From Eopsaltria australis (taxonomy: Eukaryota; Chordata; Aves; Passeriformes; Petroicidae), in assembly GCA_034509425.1 (NCBI GenBank), contig JAVTVJ010001228.1:124001-188000 (forward strand): a DNA stretch of 64,000 nt. Direction: 5' to 3'. Below the pieces are notes generated by a model. It was given only the letters and a program-made list of their open reading frames with translations. It was not told the origin of the DNA and made no database searches. The translations under genes and the position numbers were made by a program. Below are positions 47,101-58,189 of the stretch, piece by piece (position 1 is the stretch's first letter; each line of letters begins with the position of its first letter).

Positions 47101-47169
47101 GGACTCCCTTTTCCAGAGGCACTACCCAGCAACTCATGAGTCATAAGCATTCTGCGCTCTGATTGGCAT
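47101..47169 (+). promoter_or_regulatory. Complete S-X-Y module
   Basis: S/W-like GGACTCCCTTTTCC (47,101-47,114), X1 CCCAGCAACTCATGA (47,125-47,139) with overlapping X2 GAGTCATAA, and Y CTGATTGG from 47,159, again 34 bp after the start of X1. This is the canonical order for an MHC class II promoter driven through CIITA, reading rightward. A further ATTGG box is at 47,193. The neighbouring class II exon 1 lies to the left on the other strand. Confidence 0.65.
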
Positions 47170-47515
47170 AATCGCCACCCAGATACTTTTTCATTGGCTG
47201 AGGGGTTTCCGGGACGCTGCAGCCCCGGCGTTGGGTGGGGTTTTTTGGGGAGGGGGAACCTTGGGCTTCTGGGCAGGTGGGAGCTCGGCTGTGCCCAGAA
47301 ATGTGTCCCCAGGCATGCGGGACCTCAGGGGTGCCCACGGCGTGCGGTGACGCTGGCCCGATGCCAGGCACCCACCAAAGCCACTCTGTCCCTGCCCCCC
47401 GCAGCCACACAAGGGACACAAAATGGAACCGAGGGTTCCTGGCTGGGGACAAGGACCGGGAGAGATCCCTCAGCAAACACCGGCACAGCCACAACAGACC
47501 CAGCCTGGGCATAGG
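47170..47515. other. No gene recognised
   Basis: Between the S-X-Y module and the 3' UTR of zinc-finger 4. No class II exon is seen to the right of the module in its reading direction. Short frames only. Confidence 0.5.
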
Positions 47516-47739
47516 CAGGGAATTTATTCCCAACCAAATCACAGCAGCACAAGGACAAGGGAAAGAAATCTCTCCAACACCTTCCCCACACACAACAGGG
47601 ATCACCCAGAACGGGGGTCACCAGGGCTCTGCCCAACTGGGATCACTGGGGATGATCCAATGAGGATCCTCCCATGGGGGATGGAGCTGGAGCAGCGCAC
47701 AAAGCTCTTCCCGCACTCGGGGCACTGACAGGGCTTCCC

Positions 47740-48178
47740 TTAGCACTGCCTTTTTTGGTGTTGGGTCAAGGCTGCGTTCTGGGAGAATCTCTTCCCACAC
47801 TGGGGGCACTCATAGAGCCTCTCCCCACTGTGGCTGTGCTGGTGTGCCCGCAGGTTGGAGCTCCACCTGAAGATCTTTCAGCATTCCCCATGCTCATGGG
47901 GCCGTTTCCAATTGTGGGTCCTGTGGTGTTCTGTCAGGCCAAAACTCCCCCCAAAGCTCTTCCCACATTCCAAGCTCCCAGTGTTCCTCAGGCTTCTCCC
48001 TGCCCTGAGGCTTCTCCACCAGCTCTGAGCTCTGCCTGGATCTCTGGCCGCCTTCCCAGAACAGGGAGGGTCTTTCCTCCTCGCAGCTCCCTGGGCTGGG
48101 TTTGCAGCCCCTCCTTGTGCAGGATCTCGGGGGCTTTTCCTCCTCCTCCACCCGGACAAGGCTTGGGAATGGCAAATC
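47740..48178 (-). pseudogene. C2H2 zinc-finger gene 4, broken
   Basis: Minus-strand finger exon after acceptor AAAACCAG (48,178). The family ATG is GTG ([12 protein letters not shown]). After the leader the frame shifts near 48,000, so the first finger ([11 protein letters not shown]) is read in another frame; the next finger ends in a stop (EHGEC then TAA-type break near 47,880). A last finger [18 protein letters not shown] closes at TAA 47,740. About three fingers remain, several having been lost. Poly(A) signal at 47,517-47,530 on minus. Not functional as it stands. Confidence 0.8.
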
Positions 48179-48299
48179 CTGGTTTTAGGGGAAAGCAAGG
48201 TGGAACCACCTTGGCCTGGGGGTTTCTGCTGCCCAAATCCATCTCTAGAACTCAGCAGGTGTCTTGTGTCCATGAAATTCTCCAAAATATGAAGATTCA

Positions 48300-49130
48300 T
48301 ACTAAAAAACCATCCCAGGTGTTCCCCATCTCTGGCCTCTTCCCTTTGAGGTTCCAGAAGTTTCCCTTCCCTGCGATGATGGGGGTCCCATGGCTCCAGG
48401 GGTTCCCCATTCTCCGGGGTCCAAGTGAGGGACAATCCAGAGACTTTTGTTTCTCCCAGGGGTCCCTTCTCTCCTGATTCTCTATTTTGGGATCCCAGGG
48501 GTTCATCGTCTCCAGGCTCCCCCCTCTCCAGGCTTCTGGGGGGCCCCAGCTCTGGGATCGCCCCTCTCCCCTCACCCCACTCCAGGGGATCCATGGATCC
48601 CCCTCCACCACTCTCCTGGGAGGTTCCCAGGAACAAGGTCCTCCCCCATCAGATACCAGGTGATGGCCACATAGAGCCTCCAAAATATCCCCCAAAGGGG
48701 CATTTGTGGCTCAGCTTTGGGGTCTCGCAGAATCCAAAATCCCCCTATCCAAAATGAAACCCTCCCAGGGATCCTTAATGATATTTGGAACTCAGTTCTG
48801 GAATCTGTGTGCTCCCAAGCCCCTCCAAGAAAAAATGTTGCTCACGGACCGCCGAGAGGTTTGGGATGAGCTCCCCCTCCCCGCTCACCTGCCGGATGTG
48901 GTGGGGGCAAAGCTCCCTGGGCTGGGGGAGCTGCAGACACAGGGGGCACTGGAACCTCCTGCTTCTCCTTCTATTCCTGTTCCTGCTCCTCCACTTCCTG
49001 ATCCTCCTCTTCCGCTATCCCTCCTGCTCCTCCTCCTCCTCCTCCTTCCTAATCCCACCTCCTCCCCAGTACCTGCGTTCTGTGTATTTAGAGTGGAGAA
49101 CCTTGCTTGTTTTCAGAGCTAGAACAAAGA
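48300..49130 (-). other. 5' region of zinc-finger gene 4
   Basis: Family upstream landmarks on minus: intron blocks (48,640-48,800), donor-like CTCACCTGCCGGATG on plus at about 48,885, and the pyrimidine tract on plus at 48,955-49,060. No separate coding exon recognised. The end meets the 5' flank of the PAK-like gene, transcribed the other way. Confidence 0.5.
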
Positions 49131-49582
49131 TCCCAGATGGAACAAGCCTTGTTGGTTTAGTCAGGGCCATCAGTGACTAAAGGTCGAGTTTCCTTTGGTT
49201 TGGTCCGGTCCTTGTTCCTCCTCAGTGTCAGGCTGGGCTCTGGGGTGTCCTCGTTTGCTGCATTTTCGGAGTTCCTCTGGATCCTTTGAGCCATGGGCTG
49301 TGCCCCGGGAGGATTCTTTGTGCTCCTTCTGACACAGGAGAACCTTGCAGGCGGTTTTTGCGGGAGCTGCTGCTGTGATGTCACAGGAACGTTGCCGCGT
49401 CCCCTTGGTGTTCCCGTTGCTGTGGGGCACGGAGGCCTCGGTGTCCAGAGCGGCTCTGGGCGCCTGCTCCTTGCCGGAGGATCCTCCTGCCCAAGGCATT
49501 GCCAGCAGCCAGCCCAGCCCCTGACGGGTGTCCTTCTGTGCTTGCAGGGCTGCAGGCTGCAGACGTGTGCAGCACGGCCACA

Positions 49583-52500
49583 ATGATCCAGCAAGTGGCT
49601 GCTGCCCTTTGCACTCTGTACTCCGTGGCTTATTCAGGGTATTTTTTAACCCACCTGGCACGTAAGTCAAGGTTTTCCCTGGCTGCAGCATCTGTGGCTT
49701 TGGGCTCGCTGTGTGCTTTCTGTTCTTCCACTGGCACTGAGCTGACTTTGTCACCAAATTGCCATGAAGACACCACGGCTTTGGGAGAGCTCCTGCCAAA
49801 AGCTGCAGCTGAGAAAGGGGGTGTCTGCAGCCAGCAGGGCGTGCACAGCATTTGCAATGAGGCCAGGGGGGTTCTGTTCCCTCAAGGGGAGAGTCTGTGG
49901 CAGCGGAGCCTGGAACTCCCTCCGTTTGCTGCTGCAGCCAAGAACGGACACAGCCCAGTATTTTGTGCTGTTCTCTTGCTTGCTGTGGGATGGGACTGTG
50001 GCTCCTGGAGGGATGCTGTGAAAGCAAAAGGCTCTCTCTCAGGGTTGCCTTGCTCCGTGTGAGTTCCCACCACGGGCAGGTTTTTCCTAACAGCATCTGG
50101 TTCATGTTCCCTCTCCCCTTGCAAGGCAACTCACGCGTGGATCCCGAGCAGCTCCTCCTTCAGTGAGTGGGAAAGGGACCTTTGGTGTTGGGAATTGTGC
50201 AGCAAGTTGTGAGCTTGGCGTGTGGCCAGCCTGGGGGACTGAAGGAAAGTTCCTGTCAGTGCCTCTGCAGCAGCAGCAGCAGCAAAGGGATCCCTGGCAG
50301 TTTTCTCCTTTTCTGCTGAGGAGCTTTTGGAGAGCTGCAGCTCTGGTCTTGCAGGCAGGAGATTGCTTGCTGCCTTTAGCCATGGTGGAATATCCAATTC
50401 CCAACAATAAGTGGCAATGTCCACTTTAGCCCATTCCTGGTTTTTACAGCTCTGAATCCCATTTCTGCTCAGTGCAGCTGGATGTGCAGCTGAGGATAAA
50501 TAAGGTGAGAACTGAGACAGAACTTCCCCTCCCTCACGCCACTGTCTGTCCCCAGGGCACAAAAGCAGCAGCAGCACCTCCTCTGGCTCCCTGTGCTTCC
50601 AAAGAGGAGGCCAAAGAGGAGGAAGAGAGCAGTGACCTTCCTGCTGTTCTGGGGGGCGATGGTGAACTTCCCGTGCTTTGGGAATACAACGGCCAAGCTC
50701 CCACAGCGTGGGACGAGGACAGGGGACATCTCCCGGCGTGGGAGGAGGATGGTGGACATCACTCAGAGTGGGATGAGACTGGCCAAGCTCCCACAGCGTG
50801 GGACGAGGATGACGAACATCTCGCAGTGTGGGACGAGGACAGAGGACATCCTGTGGCTTGGAAAGAGGAGGGTGAACATCTCCCAGCATGGGAAGTGGAG
50901 AGTGAAAATACTGTGGCTTGGAAAGATGATGGAGAACCTGCAGCATTTTGGGAAGAGGACACTGAAGCTCCCTGTGTTTGGGGAGAGGACCCTGAAGCTC
51001 CCTGTGCTTGGGAAGAGGACACTGAAGCTGCCTCCACTGCGGGATCCTGGGCTGAAGGTTCTGACAGCAGCACAGCCCTGCAGCCAGAGGGGAGAGGGCA
51101 GCGGTGCCTGGTGCAGCTGAGTACGTTTGCTCTGTTCCTGGCTGCCAGAGCAGGTGCTGTGTGTGTGTCTCAGCATCAGCTGCAGCCAGGGTTGCTCTGC
51201 AGCTCAATGTGCCAGAGTCATTTATTGTCCCTCCCCAGCTGAGACCAAGGGGCTCATGGCCCCAGGGACTGGGGCTGCCTTTGGGCTCTGCTGCAAGGCG
51301 GGGTCTCCATCTGGGAGGGAGCGTCTTCCACGTGGTTTCTTTCAGGGAGCGCCGTGAGCGTGGGGGAGCCTGCCCAGAAATACCTGGAACTGGAGCAGAT
51401 TGGCCAAGGGTGAGTGCACGGCTGTTACTTCTGCACAAGCAGGGCCCGGGGATTTTGCTGGTGCAGCATCAAGTGAGAAGTCAGGAGAGCCCCAAACACC
51501 TTCAGACACTGGGGTACCATCCTGCTGTCTCCCAGTCCTGATCACAATTGATCCCTGTGGTCAGAAGGCACCATCAAAGGCCCCTGAGGCTGGCAGGGTC
51601 CTGCCTGCAGCAAGGAGCAGCACCTGGAAGATCTTCTGCCCCTGCAATTGGATTGCCCAAAAGAGCAACTCACCCTCTGGGGACTGTCAGAAAACAGTTC
51701 TCAAGAAGATTTCTTTCAGATATTTTGATTCAAAAAATATCCACCGCTCAGGATTATCACCAGAATGGTTCAGAAACAGAAACCAGAGATGAACTAATAA
51801 GGGCTCTTTTCAGCACAGGCAGCAGAGCCCATACATTCAGTAACAGACACAGAGCTGCTGCCTTTGAGGGCAAACTGCATCACCTGCCTGATGGCAGGGC
51901 CCTTGTGCATCCTGCAGCTCTTAGACAGGAAATACAAAAGGATGAAATGCATTCTTTTCCAGTTCTTTAGACACCCACCCCCTACCCCAGGTTCTGAACT
52001 AAAGGAACTCAGCGTGGACATTTGGGATTTGCTCCAGCCCTTTTCCCTCATGTTGCGTCTCAGTTTCCTCTTGCACACCTTGCGTGGCAGAGGGCTGGTG
52101 GCTGCTGCGCTGCTGTTGGAAGGGTGGATGCACCCGGGTGTTTTGTGAGCGCTGCAGGCAGCAGAGATCTCCTGTCTGGGCTGGCTTTCACTGCCAGGGC
52201 CTCAAGCGCTGCTTCTTTCTTCTCTGCTCTTTTGTCTCCAGGGCTTTTGGAGCCGTTTCTAAAGGACTCGCCAGGGCCACTGGAGGAGAGGTCAGCGCCA
52301 ACACGCCCGGCACGTCTGGCAGCTCTCCAGGGCTCTCCCCTCTGCTGGGAGCTGTGCCTGGAGCTCTGGGGGACCAGCAGAGCTTTCCTGCACAGGCTGT
52401 TCCTCTGCAGGCACAGCAGTGTCAGCCTGCAGAGCACAGCTAGGACACACTTGGTCCTTCTCAAGTGCCCAGAGGTGTGCAAGGAGGGCAGCAGTGTCTG

Positions 52501-55500
52501 CCAGAGCAGGACACGCTGCCTTGCTCTTCATATCTAAAAACGGGAATGCACCAGCTGGGGGAGACTGAGGCCTCATTTATCTCCATCCCAGCCTCGGGCA
52601 GGAACACTACATAGCAGTTTTTCCATCTTGAGGTTCATCTTCAAAGGACACCTCAAGGCCTAATTAAGGAGAGATCCTGCTTGGGATCACTTTGAGCTTT
52701 CAGTCCCACTGCAGCTGTTCCCAGAGAGAGGGAGAGAAATGAGAAGATGGATGTGCAGAGCAAAGTTCTCTCCTAAACCCTGCAGCTGTGTTTGGGTCTG
52801 GTGTCAGTGCCAGCCTGGGACAGGGATCATCTGAGCCATGGATGAGCGCCTTTGCTTTGTTGTGCAACCCCAAACAGAGCAGCTGCATTTGGAATCATGG
52901 CCAAACCCCATAGAATTGCTAAAGGGCTCCCAGGTCTGTTTTCACAGAACCTGAATTAACTCCTCCTTCCAAAATGTGTTGGAATAATAATAAAGGCACA
53001 GAGAATGTTGTTGGAGCTTTGAGGCTGACAGCTGAGGGACCATTTCTGCAGGGCTTCCAAGGCCAAATGTCTCTGGCCACATGTCCTGTGGGTGGCCCCC
53101 AGCCAGCAGAGCAATGGGCTGTGGCAATGGCACTTGCTGAGCTCTGGTGTCCCATCCCAGGGCACTCTGGCCCAGCCCGGCTCCGTCGCTCCACAAAGAC
53201 TCGCTCCATGGTTGCTGTGGCCTCCTGCCACAGACTCCTCCAGCTAAAGCTCTGCAATGTCCCTTCAGGTGGCCATAAAGAAAATGAGTCTCAGGGGGCA
53301 GAACAGGCAACGAGCTGTGAATGAGGTCCTGGTCCTGAAGGACCTGAAGAGCCCCAACATTGTCAGCTCCTTGGACAGGTGAGTGCTTCAGCTCTTATCC
53401 CTGCACAGGCCCTGCGTTCATCTTTCCTGCCATCCAGAGTCTGCAGCCTGGTTGGAAAAAGCCTGACCTGACCACATCTTCCCAAAACAACAGCCTGGCA
53501 GTTCCTTCCCTCCTTCTGTGTGCTTTTGTTCCTTTGATTTGGTTTTTCCTTCAAGCTGACCCCGTTTTCTGTGTCTTATGCCAAGTGCTGATAAACCATG
53601 GCAGGAATTATTTCCCTTGGCTCCTTCTCCCCAACTCTTTTCCATTGCTGCAGATGCCAGGAAGAGCAGGTTCTTGTTTCCAGAAATGCCTCCTTTGCCC
53701 ATTTTTCAATGGCCCTGCCAGGTTCTGAAGGGATTTTCTGCAAGGTTTCCCAAACACTTGACCTCTTTTGTGCCAAGTGCTGCACGGCCTCCTCCCCTGG
53801 ATAACTCTGGGAGTTGTGCTGCCTCGTTCTGGAGGCAATGGTGGCACTGATGAGTTCAGATGCTGAACCAGCTGGGACCGAGTGCTGTGCTTCCACATTG
53901 ATCTGGGCTGTTGCTAAACTGCATTTTGCACTTGCTTGCCATCTAAGGCCTCTCCTTTTTCACAGGTGTCTCCTTCTCCTTCACACTGTGCAGATCCCAA
54001 AGACTGTGCAGCCTGGCAGGAATGGCTCTCCATCTGACCCTGGCCTCATTTACAAGTGACCTGCAAACAAAACTCCACTCAAGGCTTTTCCATGGGGGAA
54101 TTGAGCTGTGCACGTTCATCTCTGTGCCATTGTTTTCCTCTTCCAGCTTCCTTGTAGATGGAGATCTCTGGCTGGCAATGGAATACATGGATGGAGGAAC
54201 TTTGCAGGACGTTGTCAGGCAGACACGCATGGCTGAAGGAGAGATGGCAGCTGTCAGTCGGGAGGGGAGGGATCCTGCTTGTGCTTCCCATGGCTGGGAC
54301 ACGCTGCTCCTTCCAACCAGGCCGTGAGAACAGGAGTGGCTTCATGCTCACAGCTTTGTTCCTGGGTTGTTTTGATGAGCTGCAGCACAAAGGGCCTCTG
54401 AAGTGAACGGCCTGCCAGCATCACTGCACTTCTACTCTGTCCTTGTCCTCTTCCCTGCTCTTGTGGAACTCTCTGTCTGCTTTTGATTTGATTTGCTGTT
54501 CTCAGCTTTGCCTTGAACCCTTTGCCCGGAGCTTGTCTGCCCTGCACACCTGGCCTGGCACAGCAAAGCTGCTGCTGGCAGAATCCCAAACTCTCCTTTC
54601 TTGTCTGAGATATTCCGGCCACTGATTTCTACCCTCGTGTTTCTTGTTCTCTCTCAGTGTCTGCAGGGCCTGGATTTCCTCCACTCCAAGCGGGTGATCC
54701 ACAGGGATCTGAAGAGCTCCAACATCCTCCTGGGAATGCACGGCTCTGTCAAGCTGGGTGGGTGTTCCTGGGCAGGCACGGCGCTCCCAGGCTGTGGCTG
54801 TGGGGCTCCTCCCCAGTGACAGCCAGAGCCCCACAAGTGCTGCTGGTGGCCCTGCCCGGCCCCTGCTGCCAGCTGAGAGCGGCTACCCCATGCAGAGAGC
54901 TCAGCAGAGGAGCAGGGTGGCAGCAGTGCCTTTGCTCTGGGGATGTCCCTTCCAGAGGGGCATGAGTTGGAATCTGAAGCTTCAAGGGAATCAGCAAAAG
55001 CCACTGCATGAAAGCTGAGGCTTTCTTTAAGGCTCCACTTCCACCTTTCCTTGACTTCAGCCCTGAGGACTTTCCCTGATGGATTCAGTGCTGCTGAATC
55101 CTCAGACTGAGAGTGGGCAATCTTTGTGCTTGCTGTCCTCATTCCAGCTGCCTTTGACAGTGTTTGTTTCTGTCCCCAGCTGATTTTGGCCTCTGCGCTC
55201 AGCTCAGCCCTGAGCAGGAGCAGCCCAGCTCCATGGTGGGCACTGCTCACTGCATGGCCCCAGAAGTTGTCACCACTTCTCCTTATGGCCCCAAGGTGGA
55301 CATCTGGTCCTTTGCCATTGTGACCATCGAGATGGTGGAAGGAGAACCTCCTTACTCCAAGCAAACCGGGGCCATGGTAAGAGACAAATTCTCCAGAGCT
55401 GGCAGAGGCCTGTGAGCACAGAGTGACCCTGCCCGGGAAGGAGCAGCTGGAGGTTTCTGCCCATCGGGAAGAGAATTCCCAGAAGACTCGAGCCTGAACA

Positions 55501-56960
55501 CAGACCAAGATTCTGCGGTCTCCAGAGTTTGCTTTGGGTTTTAAGTTGTTGCAGCTCTTCTGTCTGTGAGGATGAGCTGAAAACATGAATCAAGCGCATG
55601 AGCTCTAATGTTATCTTGAAAAAAAACCCCAAACCAACCCCAAAACCCACACCCAAACAAAACAAGTTTTCTGAAAGACTTTCTGAAAGAGGTTTTGTGA
55701 GATGAACTCCCCCCCTGTTCTTTCTCACCGGGAAACTTATCTAAAACATGAAGATAATTGTTTAACATCCCCACAGTCTCACATATTTCTTTCCCAGTCC
55801 AAGCTACTTGCTCCATGTCCCCAAGCCTGAGCTTTCAGCAGCCCAAACCTCCTGTTCCTTGCCTGGCAGTTCCTGGGATGGGACATCAGGAATGCATTTC
55901 CTTGAGTGTCAGTGGCACTGCAGAGATGCATTTGATGTAGAATCCTTTGAAATAACAAAGGCAGGCCACACTGACCCCTGAAAATGGCCTGTAAAGCTGT
56001 GTCTGTATTTGGAGAAGCAAAATGGGCTATTTCTGATGGAGGTTTCTACTGACAAAGTCAGCCCATGAAATTGGCTCTCATGGCAAGATCACTTGGGTGT
56101 TGCAATGGCGGTGGCTGCATCAGGGTTTGCTTGTTTTGGCTGGCATAGAAAAACGAGCTGTGAGCAGCATCTCTGCCAGGGAGGAAACTGCCCCTGGAGC
56201 AGGGGCTGAGAACCCGGGCTCGCTGTGAGCACTCGTGGGTGTGAAGGAAGCTGGCAGAGCGCTGTGTTTGCTTCTCCTGCAGGCTCGCGCTCTGATCCGG
56301 CAGAAAGGGACCCCACAGCTGCAGGAGCCCCGGCGCCTGTCGGCTCTGCTGCGGGACTTCCTCGAGTGCAGCCTGGAGCTGCACGAGGAGCGGCGCTGCT
56401 CGGCCCAGGAGCTGCTGCAGGTGAGTGCGAAGCGGCTGCAGGGGAAACAGCAGCGCCAGGGAGGGGTTTTCTTGTGGGGCCCCCTCCCATCATCTCCAGT
56501 CTCGCTGCTTCTCACGCTCAGAGAGAGCAGAATCCTCACCTGCTTTGGCTTGGCAGGGTCCTTTCGAGGCCATCTGCACCAGGTGCCCTCAGTGAGCAGG
56601 GACATCTTCAAGCAGATCAGGTGGCTCAGAGCCCTGCCTGAGTTGAGCTTGGATGTTTCCAGGGAGGAGGCACCTCCCACCTCTCTGGGCACCCTCTCTC
56701 AGTGTTTCCCCACTCTCATGGTGAAAAAATTCTTCCTCAGATCTGACCTGAGCCTGCTTCCCTCTCTTGAGTTTCCAACCATTTCCCTTTGTCCTGTTGC
56801 AACAGAGCCTGTGAGGAACTCAACTCTGGGAAGGTACGATTCATTTCTTTCTTTTTTATCCTTTGGGCAGCACCCATTTTTATCATCAGCCGAGCCTCTC
56901 TCCAGCCTGACCCCTCTGATCACTGCAGCCAAGCAACTGAGGGAGCAGCGGAGGAGATGA
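49583..56960 (+). CDS. PAK-like serine/threonine kinase with membrane segment and acidic repeat
   Basis: Multi-exon gene of the PAK type, a family amplified in passerines as PAK3-like genes. Exons: 49,583-49,661 (ATG; hydrophobic [20 protein letters not shown], signal or membrane segment); possibly 50,126-50,162; about 50,556-51,120 (acidic, with twelve 10-residue repeats); 51,346-51,409 (ELEQIGQG, start of Gly loop); 52,242-52,290 (AFGAVSKG); 53,269-53,378 (VAIKKM Lys, NEV Glu); 54,147-54,264; 54,658-54,757 (HRDLKSSN); 55,180-55,376 ([12 protein letters not shown]); 56,283-56,420; 56,871-56,960, TGA. From 50,556 on, phases join without a break. Catalytic residues are all present. No CRIB/autoinhibitory domain is seen, so Rho-GTPase control is not expected. 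Odd points: GG instead of GT after 54,264, and exon 50,126-50,162 does not fit the phase. About 500 residues. Confidence 0.85.
50679..51038 (+). repeat. 30-bp coding minisatellite (twelve units)
   Basis: Twelve exact-length 30 bp units in the PAK-like gene; Trp recurs every ten residues from 50,679 to 51,009 (units such as [20 protein letters not shown]). The strongly acidic residues just after Trp are the most conserved. The period is a multiple of three, so all frames stay open. Confidence 0.95.
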
Positions 56961-56994
56961 AGAACTTGAGGAGAGATTTCTGTTAGAGTAGTCA

Positions 56995-57095
56995 GGACAT
57001 GCTGTTAGTTATGGTAGTAAGGATAACTAGTTAGTTATGGTAGTTAGTATGACTAGTTAGTTATGGTAGTTAGCACTGCTAGTTGGTTATGGGAA
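56995..57095 (+). repeat. TAGTTAGTTATGGTAGTTAG tandem repeat in the 3' UTR
   Basis: Four imperfect units of about 26-32 bp containing GTTAGTTATGGTAGTTAG, 35 bp after the kinase stop codon. Confidence 0.85.
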
Positions 57096-57128
57096 TTAGG
57101 ACACCGTGTTTGTTCTGGTCGCTTTTTG

Positions 57129-57134
57129 AATAAA
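57129..57134 (+). terminator. Poly(A) signal of the PAK-like gene
   Basis: AATAAA in TTTTTGAATAAAAACTCTG, 169 bp after the stop codon; the natural end of the transcript. Confidence 0.75.
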
Positions 57135-57139
57135 AACTC

Positions 57140-57760
57140 TGTTAAAGCTCAACTCCCTTGAGTGTCCCTTCCCTCTCCTCCTGTGACTCAGCTGCCCAGA
57201 GCAATGCGAGGGGAAGTGCAGGCCCAGCCTTGCCCAGAGCTGAGCCCCAGCAGAGCCCTGGCACAGCCCAGAGCAGCCTCAGCATCTGCAGAGTTAGCCT
57301 GGAAGGAGGCACCTGGAGCCTTCTCGGCTGCACCTGACTCTTGGTTACAAATCAGGTGTGCTAGAAAATGCCACCGGTTCTGCAGGAGGGCACAAGGGGC
57401 CTGGGCAATGCCCAAGCGCTCCATGCAAGGGAAAAACCTGCCAGTGCTGGAGGAAAACCTCACCTTTATCCCCTCCCACAGCGGCCAAAATTTGAATCCT
57501 AAACCGAGTCAAAGAGGGGCAGGGAAGGACTCCTGGCCCTTCCACCCCTGCAAACCAAAGCATCCCTTGCCTGGTTCCGAGCCCCCAGCGCTGGTGGCCC
57601 TGCGGGTGTTGGTTTCTGTCGGCCTCGCTGCCACCAGCCCAGGCCCAGCCCGGGACAGGAAGGGTGCTGGAGGCTGCGGGTGGGGAGATTCCAGCCCAGA
57701 CACGGATTTGGTGGCACCTGCGAGGGCCTAAAGTGGAGGGGCTCCGGCAGTGCTGGGTGA
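57140..57760. other. No gene recognised
   Basis: Intergenic flank between the kinase poly(A) signal and an ERV remnant. Open frames on both strands without a domain. Confidence 0.5.
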
Positions 57761-57764
57761 GAGA

Positions 57765-57960
57765 AATGAGATGAATGTGACTTTACAAACAAACTACGGG
57801 AATCTGCTTTAGACCGGGCCAGAGACTTGTGGGATAGGAAGTAACAAAAGAAACCATCACTTCCAGAAAATGGTACTAATTGACACAGACTGCTGCTCAG
57901 CCAAGGCCGTGTTAAATTCCTGAACTTAGAGAAAAAGAAGAACGACTTAATGGAATTAAG
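57765..57960 (+). mobile_element. Class I ERV 3' end, decayed
   Basis: Matches 28,690-28,880 (TTACAAACAAAC, GACACAGACTGCTGCTCAGCC, AAATTCCTGAA). The polypurine tract and LTR are not recognisable; an A-rich run (57,978-57,995) follows. Confidence 0.6.
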
Positions 57961-58189
57961 AATATTAGTTGGTTTTAATAATAAAAAAAAAAACCTCGGG
58001 TGTATGTGCATATTGCAGGGGGACATGTAGCAGGCTGATCAGGGAGTCAGAACCTTCCAAGAACGTTCCCGGGGACAGGGCAGCCAGCGGGGTCACTGGG
58101 GACCATCCAACGCAGATCCTCCCATGGGGGATGGAGCTGGAGCAGCACACGAAGCTCCTTCCATGCTCGGGGCACTCACAGGGATTCCC

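Noticed and set aside
49293..49586. Frame upstream of the kinase ATG that could extend the N-terminus
   Set aside because: It is in another frame from the hydrophobic exon and shows no domain; likely 5' UTR or promoter.
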